DNA of 64,000 nucleotides, from positions 460,323-524,322 of the forward strand of contig NW_015439867.1 in assembly GCF_001577835.2 (NCBI RefSeq). Direction: 5' to 3'. This document shows, in pieces, positions 1 to 30,180 of this stretch. Numbering within the stretch: the stretch's first letter is position 1; each line of letters begins with the position of its first letter. A program made the translations under genes and the position numbers. Under the pieces are notes generated by a model. It had not been told where the DNA came from. It worked only from the letters and a program-made list of their open reading frames with translations, and ran no database searches. The DNA comes from Coturnix japonica. Taxonomy: Eukaryota > Chordata > Aves > Galliformes > Phasianidae.

Positions 1-945
1 ACTGGGGACTCAAACTCTGTGCTTTGGGGTCCAAGGATGGGACTCAAACTCTGTGCTTTGGGGTCCAAGGATCTCAAAGGCTTAGATCTCAGTTTTGGAG
101 TTTAACGCTGTGTCTGCTCCTTCCAGGGCAAACTTGAGTCCTGTGTGATTTATCCCAGTTCTGTTTGATGGCAGCCTGTCGCTGGCATCTTTCAGAGCAA
201 GACTTGATAAAAAGGGATCATTCTGTGCCAGGAATGCACTGAGATGGTGAAAGCTGTGTAACTTTTCTTACCTGTATAACTTGCACTAAGAGGAGGAAAG
301 GGAATTGAAACCACCAGAATGCTTTCTCCTTTGCTGGCAGCTGAGGTTGTTTCCAGAGCGACCCAATACCAAAACACCAGTCTTAATGAGGACAGCCTCA
401 TTAAGCAGGGTGCTGCTGGTGTGGGAAGGGTCCCTGTGGCTTTGACCCCCTGATCTATGCGTGGCTCTGAAGCTGCTGCTCGGTGTGCGTGGCATTCAGC
501 AGCTGTGAATCCCCTGGTGTTGAAGCCAGAGGAGCTGCAGCTCAGTGCTGCTTTGTATTTGTGCCCTCTGCAGCTGAGCGCAGACCTGAACTGATTTCCT
601 TGAAGATAAAAGGGGAGTTTTGTATTTCGGAGCGGACCGTTCCCAAAGGATGGCAAAGCAAACAAACCTGCTGCCGCAGTTCATCCTGCTGCAGTTCTAT
701 GGGGCTGTTTGCTGTGTTTGCAGTTTGGAGGAATTAAAACTTTGTTCTGCTTTCTCCCTTTCTGCTTCTTCTGCAACCACATCACTGCAGCCTCCTTGTT
801 TCCCCTGTGCTGCTCTCCATCCATCTGGGTATGGAAACAAAGTGCCCAAAGGCTGCATGGAAATAGCTCTGGTGTTGTTTTTTTCAATGAAGGATGCTTT
901 CTCTTGTTAAGTGTGAAATAAAAATGTCCTTTGTTTGTTAAGAGG
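1..945 (+). other. Candidate 3' UTR of an upstream gene
   Basis: No open reading frame here looks like a real protein. A canonical AATAAA lies at 917-922 and is followed within 20 bases by a T/GT-rich stretch, the usual arrangement of a vertebrate cleavage site on the plus strand. In human the gene beside the 3' end of COL2A1, transcribed toward it, is TMEM106C, so this may be the end of its 3' UTR. The assignment rests on position only; no coding sequence of that gene is visible. Confidence 0.35.
5..72. repeat. 34-bp tandem duplication
   Basis: Two near-identical adjacent copies of a 34-base unit that begins GGGACTCAAACTC. A third, decayed partial copy may follow. It touches the window edge, so the true copy number may be higher. 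Confidence 0.8.
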
Positions 946-2289
946 TGGAGTGTCTTCCCAGCAGAGCTGAAGGTTGCTGAGTGAAGCAGGACCCTGTGTC
1001 TTTACATGGAAACTGAAGCAATGCTGCATCCATGTCCTGTTCCAACCAGCCTTTATCCCACAGGGGGTGCTCAGTGTTGGGGTTGGCACCGTGTCACCCT
1101 TTGCCTGAATGCCCCTTGTCTCTCACTGCTGATATAGGGGAATGAGGGCTGAAATCCTCACCAATATTGCAGCGCTCCAGCACATCCATTCCCATGCAAG
1201 CTGCAGGGTTTGGGTTCATGGACCTCAGCTCATCACGAGCTCCTCACACAGTGCTGGTAAACCCCCATCAGCTTCTAACTGCTGAGTGGAGCTTTCAGTG
1301 AGGAAGCTGCAGGAGTCACACGCTCAGCCCTTCCTCGTCCTGCAGCCCTCAGCATGGGGTGACTCCGTGTCCCCTGATGGTCCCCAACCCTGTGCTGTGA
1401 TGCTTTGGCTGCAGAGAACTGATGCTCTCCTGGTCCTAAAGCAATTCTGCTTTAACCCAATGGGAGGGAGAGCTTGGGGGGCTGCCTGCAGGATCCCCCC
1501 CATCCTGCTGCTTGGCTGAGCAGGGAAACAGCTGGTGGGGCATGGAGAGCCCTGTTAATTGGGGGTGCCCTCCGGGTCATGTGGCACTTGGCCTCATAGG
1601 GGGTGTTTATTTTGGAAAACCCTTCTTAATCCTCCAATCCTTTTTAATGAATTTCTTCTGCCAACTTTTTCTTGCAGCTCCCAACCCTGGAAAGCTGCCT
1701 CAGGTGCTTCGGCTGCAGCATTGCCAGCACTTAAAACTGAGAGCAGGGCCCCAAAGTAGCCTTTATTTAAAGAGGGTTTTTAATCCTTTCAAGTCATAAT
1801 TTCTCTTAATGAAGGGCTGCTATCAGCTGGTGCTAAAGGCTGGCCCTGTAACAGCAGTGTTGAGGTGAAGCCTGTGGGCCAGCAGATCTCATGGGGTCAC
1901 CGGGCTAATTTTCTTGAAGCAATTAAACTACTGGGGTTTTCCCTCTAATTAACAAGCTGCTTAAGCGCAGCATTTACAGATGTTGTGCTTTAATAAAGCT
2001 TAAAGGCAGAGCTGCTTTATTACAAGGGGGGGTGTGTACCCCGCAGCCCTGAACCCTTCCATTGTCAGTTCTAACCCTAAACGCTATTTGTGGGTGCACA
2101 AAAGGGGCCAAAGGGGTCTGATATCAGTTGTGGTTTACATATCTCTATCCCTTTCCATATCTCAAACCCATGAGGCTGAGATTTGACCCCAGACCCTTAA
2201 AGTGGAGCACAGGGAAGGGGCTGGACTTAATGTCCACAACAGGAGGGAACCAAGAAGGACAAACACAACAGCTTTTACTTTCCACCAAA
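946..2289. other. Intergenic, convergent gene ends
   Basis: No gene is supported here. The interval lies between the putative plus-strand poly(A) site near 940 and the COL2A1 3' end. It contains an AATAAA on the plus strand near 1990 and a TTTATT (AATAAA on the minus strand) at about 2014, which could serve as distal signals for either neighbour. The sequence is unique-looking and less GC-rich than the rest of the window. Confidence 0.5.
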
Positions 2290-2774
2290 AGTATTGTGTT
2301 TTGTTTTTTTTTGTTTTTATATCAACTGATGTTAAAAAATACAGACTCGTTTTACAAGAATAGCACCATTTCTGTTGTATGATACATTAGCACTCCTGCT
2401 GGTGATAACGCGGGGAGGGGAGGGGATTCGCGATACCTGCGTTTGCCAGCTCCCTTTATGGGGAGGGGGCTTCAGACCTGCCAGATCGATTCCCACCCTC
2501 CGCCCGACCTCACAAAATAGGCCTTCCAGGAAGGCAATAAATAAATAAGCCCGTGGTTTTATGTCTCAGTCTGCCCAGTGACAGCGCTGGAGGGTCCCAA
2601 AGGGGAGCGCGGGGTCGTGCCATCCGTTCAGTGCAGAAGTTGTGATGGGAAACGTTCGGGTCCTCAGGGGTGGGATTGGTTGGATTTTATGGTATTGGGC
2701 TGGATTCCTTTTTCTCTTTAAAAAACAACATCAAACAAACAAACAAACAAACACACAAATAAAACAAACTCTTT
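2290..2774 (-). other. COL2A1: COL2A1 3' UTR
   Basis: This is the minus-strand sequence after the COL2A1 stop codon. It begins with a GTTT-repeat block (2735-2755 on the plus strand as CAAA repeats). It ends with a block at about 2315-2380 that, as I recall, closely resembles the last 100 bases of mammalian COL2A1 mRNA. No canonical AATAAA is present in that block; the hexamer variant ATATAAA occurs (complement at 2316-2322) and is followed by an A-rich run, so cleavage probably occurs around 2290-2310. A distal canonical signal near 2014 is an alternative. Confidence 0.7.
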
Positions 2775-21115
<18,341 letters not shown>

Positions 21116-21149
21116 GGCGGGCGGCGGAGCCCCTCTCACCGTCCGTCGG

Positions 21150-21190
21150 GCCGAGCAGTGCCGCACCGCCCCGACGCCGCGTATATGTCC
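21150..21190 (-). promoter_or_regulatory. COL2A1: COL2A1 core promoter candidate
   Basis: On the minus strand a TATA-like element (ATATAC, complement within 21181-21187) sits about 70 bases upstream of the start codon in an otherwise very GC-rich block. This would place the transcription start near 21155 and give a short 5' UTR of about 40 bases. An upstream, longer 5' UTR cannot be excluded. Confidence 0.45.
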
Positions 21191-21259
21191 CGGCGCGGCC
21201 CCCCGGGCTCTGTAACCCGAGCCGGGACGGCCCCCCCGACCCTCCTCCGGGACGGCACC

Positions 21260-22020
21260 GGCGGGTAGAGAGGGAGGGAGGGAGGGAGAGGGGAGGTGTA
21301 GAGGGGGGGGGGGTCAGGGGGAGTGCCCCCCCCCCCCCGCAAACACATGCCCGCACGCACACACGGACACGGCCGTGCTCACGGTGATCCGTTGATGTTC
21401 CCCAGTCTCATCCCATCGGGAGGGATGGGGGGCAGGGGGCTGAGACCCTCTCCCACCACATTCCAGAGCTCCAGGGAAGTTGAGACCCCCTCAGTCATGT
21501 TCCAAGCTCGGGGTCCCACTGGGCTGAGATCCCCACCCCCCCCCCATCACACCCTGGGATTCTCGAGGAGTTGAGATCCCCCCCCATCTCATCCCATCCT
21601 GGGTGTCCCAGAGGGCTGAGACCCCGCCAGTGCCACCCTCGGGGTCTCAGGGTGCTCAGCTGCCCCCTCACTCAACCCCCGTCACATCACATCCTGTGGA
21701 TCCCGAGGGGCTGAGATCCATCCCTCCATCCCATGCCGTTCCGGGGGGGCCTAAGGGGCTGCGATTTCCCAGTCCCACCCCATCACATCCTGAGGGTCCC
21801 AAAGGGATGAAGTTCCCCCCCCCCCTCCGTTTCATCACACCTTGGGGGCTCTTAGGGAGCTGACTCCCTCCATCCCATCCTATCCCATCTCATTCCACCC
21901 GGGGGTTTCCTAAAGACCCCTATTGAGGCGTTTGAACCCCACTACAGGACCACCCCCCCAGCTCAGCACAGCCCCCTCCCCCCGACCATTCCTCTGCCTC
22001 TGGGGGGGACAGTACACAGC
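21260..22020. repeat. About 60-bp degenerate minisatellite upstream of COL2A1
   Basis: From about 21400 to 21890 there are about eight units of 55-65 bases, each with CCCATCACATCCT, a GGGGTCCC-like part, then GGGCTGAGATCCC. The G-rich stretch at 21262-21320 lies on the promoter side. No gene is visible. Confidence 0.65.
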
Positions 22021-22595
22021 ATGACTATTTCCAGCCTTCACAGCCTTATAAATGTGCCACCCCTGCAAGGAAGTGGTTCAGGATCATGGTGGGGGTCCCT
22101 TCACCCCAAGGCTGTGTGTGGTGTTGGAGGGGGAGGGGGACATTTTGCAGATCATATCAAGCTCCAAAAAGGGGAGGGGAGGGACGACGGACTCTTCAAC
22201 ACCCCCCCGCTCCCTCTGCAACGTCTGCCCCCCAGCTCTGCACTGGGGGGGGGGGAGGTGGGGAGGGGGATGAGCCTCCCCAGGACATCTGTGGTCCCCA
22301 TCCCAGACAGGTAACCCCCCCCCCCAGCCAAGGGGAGGGCACTGAGGGCTGTCAGGTGATAACAGGGACCGCCCCCCCGGGTTTAAAAGAACGTGGGGGT
22401 TCCTCGAGCAGTCCCGAGCTGCAGGAAGAGAGTCTCCAATAAAGGAGTTCCCAACAAGTGTGAGGGGGGGGAGTCCCCAGTTGTGCCCCTCCAGCCATAG
22501 AAATAAATGCATAGAGATGGGGGGAGCAGGTTGAGATCTGGGGGCTGTGTGTGGGGAGGGAGCTCACCCCATCCCTTTTGCTCCCGTTGTCCGGG

Positions 22596-22712
22596 GATGG
22601 ATGGGATATGGGATATGGGATATGGGATATGGGATATGGGATATGGGATATGGGGATATGGGATATGGGATATGGGATATGGGATATGGGATATGGGATA
22701 TGGGATATGGGG
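22596..22712. repeat. (GGGATAT)n microsatellite, about 16 copies
   Basis: A nearly pure heptanucleotide array with one extra G. It is followed to about 22960 by a diverged purine-rich GGGATGGAGATGGG repeat. Confidence 0.95.
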
Positions 22713-22719
22713 ATGGGGG

Positions 22720-25700
22720 TGGTGGGGAGGGTTGGGGATGGATGCAGGAAAGGATGGGACCGGGGAGGGATGGAGATGGGGAAGGAAATGGGAAGGGACG
22801 GATGCAGGGTAGGGGTGGAGATGAGGAAGGGTGGAAATGGGAAGGGATGAAGATGGGAAGAGATGGAGATTGGAAGGAAGGAGATGTGGAAGGACGGAGC
22901 AGCAGAAGAGCGGAACCAGGGAGGGATGGACAGAAGGGAGGAACGATCCGGGAGGGATGGAGCCTGGGGGGGGGGCACAGCTGTGCTCATCCTCCAGCCC
23001 TCCCCCCCACCCCCATCTCCTCTATTGCGCCCTGAGCCCTCAGACCTCCACGATCTCCCCGACCCCCTTAACATTCACGCTGCCTTTTGCAGCATCCTGA
23101 ATGCCGCCCCCCCATCCTCCCCGACCTCCGCCCCGCCCCGCCGTGGGTTCCCCACCCCTCTCAGCCAAAACCCACCCACCTTTGGGAGATGCAGCCATAA
23201 AGGTGACCCCCCCCAACCCCCCCGACCCCTCTCTGGGACGACTTCCCCCCCAAATAAACCACCCTGCAGGTAGTATATAACCATATAACCCCACTTTTAT
23301 GTGCAATGGGGATGTGGCGTCGGTCCGACACAGCCCCATCCCGTGCCTCAGTTTCCCCAGGTGGTAACAGGGGGGGGTTAGGTCGGAGGGGGGGGGCAGC
23401 ACCGCCACGCAGCCCCCGGCCCTCTATGCAGCAGGTGGACCATCCCGGCCCTTGGCTGCATTATGGGCCGGGATTGGGGCCAGGGGTTGGCTGCGGGCGG
23501 GACTTTCCAGTGGAAAAAAAAAGGGCCGGCAGTCAACAGCGACGAGCCGGCTGCCCCCTCCCGGCCCCCTCCACCCCACAACCCTTTGTCGGGGGGCACC
23601 GCTGTCACCTGCAGCTCCTGCTGCCTCCAAACCTTGCGGTGGGAATGGGGACGCAGGGCAGCACGGGGGCTGCAAGGAGCTCAGATCTGCTGTGCTTTAA
23701 CCCAGCACCGGGATGGTGTCACCCACTCCTGCCGTGGTCCACACCCCCGACTCCCCCCCTCCCCGCGATGCTCCCAATTGAGCACAGTGGAATCATTATT
23801 CCCACCCGCCCCCAGCTGTGCTGCCCCCTGCCTCGATCCTATCACCCACTTTGGGGCAATTTGCTGCTTTTTTCCCCATTTCCACGGGAGAGGAGGGCTC
23901 TGGAAAGGCAATCAGGGCCGAGCAGGGATGCATCCAAGTCAGCTCAGGAATTTGGGTGGAAGGAATGAGAGTGGCCTTAACTCTGCCCATCCCAGGGCTG
24001 CGCCACTGCTGTCACTGTCACCACCACCATCACCACCATCACCATAATCCACCACCATCCCCATCACCTCCACCCCCAGCAGCCCACAGCCCCACAGGTT
24101 CCCCATTGCCAGGGACACACTCTGGTTGTGTCTGTCCCTGCCCTGTCCTGCTTCCCATGAGGATGTCCCCATCCCAGTGCCACCAACAGGGATGTTCTCC
24201 CCATCCTGATGTCACCATCCAGGAGCACTTTGATGCCAGCAGCCATGGGAAATGTCCCTGCCCCACTGCCACCCCCAGGAGCATCATTCATCCCCGTGTA
24301 GCTGCTCTCACTTTGGAGGTTTGGGGACAAACTTCCAGGTGAATGGATACCCCCCACTCCCTCCTCTTACCCCACACAAAGCCTTTGTTTTGTGCACAAA
24401 ACAGCCCCAAAACAAGCAGCTCTTTTTGGGTTCTCCATTGGGGTGATCTCAGTGGGGTTGGAGGTCTCCATTGGGGTTGGGGTCTCCATTGGGTGCCCCA
24501 CAGGGACTTCCCAGCATCATCCCCTGAAGGGAACTTTTAACTCCCAAAGGAGGCTTTGGGGATGTTCAGACAGCGGGATCTGGGCTGTGTTTTGGCCCCA
24601 TTTTGGCCCCATTTTGGTCCCATTTCAGCCCATTTTGGCCCCATTTCACCCCATTTCAGCCCCATTTCTCCCCATTTCTCACCACACTCCTCACACCTCC
24701 CAAAATACATTCACCCCCAGCAGGGCCATCCATAAATATAGCCTCCAAATTGTGGCACTTCCTCGAACACACGCTTGGTTGTTTGGTTTTATGGGCAAGG
24801 AGGGGGTGACCCCCCCCTTCCCCCCCCCAAGGAGCCTTTTTTTTCCCTATAAAAAGAGCATTTTTCAGTAAAAGGCCAAAAAAAAAAGGCAAAAAAAAGA
24901 GTCTACTTTTCTCCCCGGTGCAGCTCGAGTCCAACCTGGCAGATCCCATTAACCTCAGCCCTTCCCCCAAATATTTCCCCTGGCTCCACCATGGGAACGG
25001 GGAGCAGAAAGGAGCTTTGTCCCCTCCATCCCCTGGGTGCGAGTTTGGGCCAAAAAAAGGCCATTTCAGTCCTTTGCAAGGCGCTCTTTTAGTTATCTAT
25101 TTATTTAGTCCTTCTTCCCAAAGATGCTGCAATGATCCCCCCCCCCCAAAAAAAAATGGGGTGATCCCAATAGTTATTGGGATCCAACACCTCCTTAATG
25201 GCACAAAGGGGCACATGCCACGCATAGACCCCCCGTTGGGTGAGTTTACCTCATTTTGGGTAACTTTACCCCCCCCAAACAGCCCATTTTGTGCAGTTTC
25301 ACCCCTCTGAGATCCTCGTGGGTGTTTTGGGGTCCAAGCAGAGCAAATCCAGCATTGAATCCTGTTTCTGGGTGGGCCCATTAGAAGCATCTATCCCTCC
25401 TGTTGGAACCGTCCCCCTAAACCTCAGCTGCTGTTTGATCCCCCAAATCACTGCAATTAACCTCAAAATCACAATTGCCAGAATTAACCCCCCAAAAAGA
25501 TCCCAATTGATGCATTACCCCCCAAAAAATCCCAATTTCTGTTGTCATCCCTCCATTATCCCCATTATTTTATCAGCCCCCAAATCCCAACCTTTGCAAT
25601 CCTCTCTCTAATCCCAACTGCTGGAATAGCCCTTTAAATCCCAATTGTTGTATTGTGCCCCCAAAACCCCAATGATCAGAATCCCCCCCCCATAAAAACT

Positions 25701-28615
25701 CTATTGCTGCATTATACCCCTATTACCAGCATCCCATCCGCACCCCCTACCCCCATTGAGTTGGGATCCAACCCCACAGCCATGAATGCACCTAAACCTT
25801 AAATAACACCCCACCCCATATCCCCACCCCCAACATTTCTTTATATCACCTTTTTCTCACTGCCCACCCTAAACCCCCCTCCAACCCCAAATTCCTTCTG
25901 CCCCAACCCCATACGATGGGAGGGGGGTCCCGCTATGGCATTCTTATGGGATGATGTCAAAGAGCAGCAGCCGTCTCTCTGCCCCCAACGTGGCCTCTTC
26001 CTCCTCTCCTCCTCTTCCTCCATCGGAGGTGCTGATGAAAAGGGAACTTTTTTGGGATCCTGGTACAAAGGGCCCTTTTGAGGCCCGCAGACGCCAGCGC
26101 TGTCCTGCTGCCTCTCGGAGGAGGGGGAGGATTTGGGAGCAAAAAGTGGTGATTTTAGGGTCTTTGTGGGGAAATTCTCCCTCCTGCAATGACACACTGG
26201 GATGAGGGTGGGTGGTTGGGGCCAAAACTGGGGGGCCATGCCTTGTTTCCCACCCCCCCAAATGGGGGTATCTTGCCCCAGCTTATGCCAAGCTCTGCTC
26301 TCACCTTTCAGAAAGGGTTTTATTGTGGGGGATGGGGGAAGCACCCCCAAATCCCTGCTATCCCTGCTCCCAACAGATCCATGGGGTGGGGGGGGCACAA
26401 CCCCATAGCAGACAGCAGAGAACCCCCAGAGCTGTATGGCTTCGGAGTTTCTGCATGACTGTCCCATAGGGATGAAGCCCAGACCCTAAAGGATGGATCC
26501 CTTCATCCCATGGCTACTGAATCTTCCCCCCCCAAAGAAAAAAGAAGGAAAATGGAAAGACAGCAGCAGTGCCAGGGAGCGCTGTGGGGTCGGGCACCCC
26601 ACTAATGAGAGCAGCGATTATCCTTAATTAATGAGGGCTGGAGGGAGGCAGGCAGCGTTGGTGGGTCGGGGGGGGGGGCTGAGCTCTCCCCTCTGCCCCA
26701 TAGCTCCTGGCTCGTGGGTTTGGGGAGAAATCCCTCCTGATTGGGGGCAGGTGGTGCAAAAAGTGCCATTTTTGTTATTGGAAGGATGGAATCAGCTTAT
26801 GTCCTGCGGAGGGAGCCTGCGGGTCTGAGGGAACGGGAGTGTGGGCGGAGGGGAGGGGGCGGTGCTTTTCAGGGTTAGTCCCCGCTATAATAGGTGATGT
26901 CATCTGGATGGGTGCAGCCCCCACAGCCGACCCCCCCCAAAACATCAGGCAAGAATAATCCCTTCAGAAAAGGGCCAGAATGAGGGAGAACGCCCATTAT
27001 GCGGAGCACAGACCCCCTCCCCCCATAACACCCCCCCCCCAGCATCCTCCTATATACACACAGGGGCACCCACCCCACCACCCACAGCGCAGAGCCTGAG
27101 AGGCAGCAGGAGACCTGGGGATACATTTTACCGTTTTAAATTGATGATTTTTCCCCATCCAAGGAGCGATTCAGACCAGCCCCCCCCCCCCCCCCAAAAA
27201 TAAAAAAAGCCTCCTTTGAGTCAATGTTCCACCCCCCCCCCCAAAGCCACCTATTTGGGGTGGAACGCAGCCAGGGCTCAGCCTGAAGCTCTGCCCTGCA
27301 GCCACACAAAGCCACCCTCTGTGTCAGGAGGATGCTGGAAAAAAAGAAAGGGAAAGAGAAATATAGATGTATATATACACACATATATAATAATAAGAAT
27401 AATAATTAAATTAAAGGGTAAAAACAACCCCTAAAAGTGGCATTTTTTTTTTCCTTTTTATGTTTTAATTTGCAAGGGGTCTGCATGGAGGAAGGGCTCC
27501 ACACTGCACCTCAGGAGCATGGGTGGGTGTTGGGTTGTTGGTTATATTTTGGGGGGGGGGGAGGTGGATTTTGGCTGCTTTTTGGCAGCCCCAACCCCAC
27601 GCAGTGCAGTTGTGGGGCCTAATGAGGGATTAGTGGGGGACCCCGTTGGGAGGAGGCTGGGGGTGGTGGTGGGGGGGGGCACATCGTTAGCTGGAATTAC
27701 AATCAGGAGTGTCATGGAGTGTGCAGCCCTCCAGCTGCTTTTTGGGGGGTGCCTTTAGGGTGCCCCACACGTTGGGCATGACCCCAGATTACCTGATTTG
27801 GGGAGGGGGGGTGTGTGAAACGAGGCTTTGGTGGCATTTGTGAGGGCACAGTGACATCTAGAGGTGCCACCTCCCCCCCCTCCTTGATTCATTGAGAGGG
27901 GAAACTGAGTCACGGCCCCCAGAGCTGGGGTGGGTCTCCCAATGCAACCTGATGGTGTGACGTGCATCCATCCCTCTGTCCATCCCATCCATCCCTCCCT
28001 CCCACAAAGCTCCTTCTGCAGCCACTGCCCCCCTGAAGGGGAGGGTGGTGGCTGGGGGAGTGATGGGGTTTTGGTCCCATAGGACCCCCCAGATGTCACA
28101 CAGCATCCCCAGATGTCACCGCTGGGTCTGAGTGGGATGCAGGGGTTGAGTTTCCACCTCCTCCATGGGAGTGTTGGGGGATACGAATGGGATGCAGGGA
28201 TTGTTTCAGGCTCTGACCACCACAAATGAACCCCCAATGGTTCATCCCCACATCACAAGACCCCAAAAACTCCCATGGGCACTTATTTGGGGTGCCCCCC
28301 CCCCCAGCCCTTCCCATACATAAGGGCCCCTCTGTCCACACATGCCATAAATCTGGGCTAATGACTGAGCTGCAGTGCCGGGAAGAAGCCCGGAAAGGCT
28401 GATGTTCCCAACAAAGTTTACCCAACAATACGGATGCCAATCGCAACACGCAGCCGCGCTGCAGCCCACAAAGGGCATTTCTGTCCAGAACAGCTTCTTT
28501 TTAATTAATGCTGCATCCCCTCGGCCGAGCTGATGACGGAAATGAAGGTGGGGGGAAAGGCGACCGGGGGGTGGCATCATTGTTAGGTTGGGACAGGTGG
28601 GGTGTTGGGTTGAGT
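22720..28615. other. Intergenic region between COL2A1 and SENP1
   Basis: No gene is supported. Contents: purine-rich repeat to 22960; an unusual block at 23430-23560 with a perfect GGGACTTTCC kappaB-type site at 23499-23508; a CACCATCAC microsatellite at about 24025-24075; CCCCATTTTGG repeats at about 24595-24680; a sequence of higher complexity at 26555-26650 with TTAATTAATG homeodomain-type sites; an AT-rich simple stretch at 27358-27425. Reading frames here are short and lack family features. Confidence 0.6.
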
Positions 28616-29275
28616 TGGGCCCATGGTGTGTTCTGGTGTCCCCATAGAGCTTTCTGGTTTCCCCATAGGGCATTGTGGTGTCCCCATAGGACGCTGTGGT
28701 GTCCCCATGGTGTGCTCTGGTTTCCCCATAGGGTGTTGTGGTGTCTTGCTTGTGTGTTCTGGTGCCCCCATAGAGAGTTGTGGTGTCCCCTTGGAGTGTT
28801 ATGGTGTCCCCATAGAGCGTTCTGGTTTCTCCATAAGGTGTTGTGGTGTCTCCATGGTGTGTTCTGGTGCCCCCATAGTGTTGTGGTTTCCCCATAGTGT
28901 GATCTGGTGTCCCCATAGAGTTTTGCGGTGTCTACATGGTGTGTTGTAGTGTCCCCATAGGGCCTTGTGGTGTCCCTATGGTGTGTTGTGGTGTCCCCAT
29001 TGTACACTGTGGCATCATGGTCATGTGTTGACTTATTGGTGCCCCCACGGCACACTGTGGTGCCCTCATAGCATGTAGAGTTGTCCCTGTGGTGTTTCCA
29101 GGTGTCCCCATGATCGAGGTGCCCCATTGATGCTCCAAAACATCTCCACACTGTGTTGAGGTGTCCCCATCCCACATCACAGTGCTCCCATGACTGAGGT
29201 GCCCCACTGACAAACCAAGGTGCCCCATGCTGAGCTGAGGTGTCCCCACGACACTTTGCAGCCCCCCCCTCACAC
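28616..29275. repeat. 21-22-bp minisatellite, about 30 copies
   Basis: The units follow GTTGTGGTGTCCCCATAGGG with scattered changes. The left part, to about 29000, is the most regular; the right part (TGAGGTGCCCCA) is more diverged. Both strands stay open in one frame because 21-base units preserve the frame, which explains the long shadow peptides. Confidence 0.9.
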
Positions 29276-29279
29276 ACTG

Positions 29280-30180
29280 ACTCACCCAGAGGCCCTGGAG
29301 GAGCCCATGGAGCTCAGGGCAGTGCTGGGGACCCTCGTGTGCAGGGCATGTATTGCCCACAGCGTGCACAAAGACTTGTGGTCACTCCTCCTCACCAGCC
29401 ATAGGAGGGGATGCAGCCCCGGGCTCCTCCAGATGCAGCCTATGGACACCTTGACAGACCCAGATGTCATCTGGGGCCACCCCACAGCTCAAGGGGCAGC
29501 AGAGCCCAGAGCTGCAGCTCTGTGTGGTGCACAGCCTCACTGCAGGGGAAGGGAAAGCAGCTCATCCCATGGAATCCAGGTGAGGATTAAACATGGAACG
29601 GCAACGTCCTGCCCGTGTGGCACAGCAGGGAACATCCTAAGAGCCCCAGTGATCCCAAAGTGGAAGGCATCCACAAGGACCACACAGTGCAACCTCTTGG
29701 GAGCCACAAGCAAAGCGCAGGGAGGAGCAGGTGGAGAAGGCTCCCCGGGCACGCTGGTGCAGGAGGGAACCTTTGTGATAAAACCCAAACAAAACGGATC
29801 CATTTAACCATGCAAGGTTTCTAGCTGGTGCACAGCTGTGGGCAGAGGGACGGGAGAGTTTCAGACATGGATTTTGGGGCTGTTTCGTGCAGAACTGGAT
29901 GACGGAGCATCCCGCCAACCCACAGCCCATGTCGGGTCCCCACCTCCAGGCAGAGCTCTGTGATGAATGCAGCATTGAGGCTGCAGTGCAGGGGGGGCTG
30001 GGGGGTATTTGCAGAAGCCACGTGTGAGCTGGTGAGGAATGTGAGCAGCGCTCATAAGCGGCTCTTTGCAAGGATCAGGGGGGGAAAAAAAAGTACCATG
30101 TCTAGGAACAAGGATGGAGGAAGAAGGAAAAAGTCAATATGACCTGAAAATCCCCAGCTGGGGCCGGGCGGGAGATGTGA
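29280..30180. other. Intergenic, downstream of SENP1
   Basis: Unique-looking sequence without a supported gene. It lies beyond the candidate SENP1 polyadenylation sites. I see no repeats except short A or G runs. Confidence 0.5.

Noticed and set aside
22352-23074. 240-codon minus-strand frame with HIPYPIS repeats
   Set aside because: Translation of the (GGGATAT)n microsatellite and neighbouring purine-rich repeat.
28616-29275. CRISPR-like regular array
   Set aside because: The units are contiguous with no unique spacers, the genome is a vertebrate, and there are no cas genes.
28501-29277. Pair of long opposite-strand frames with periodic peptides
   Set aside because: Explained by a 21-22-bp minisatellite; the periodic peptide is not a known repeat family and both strands are equally open.
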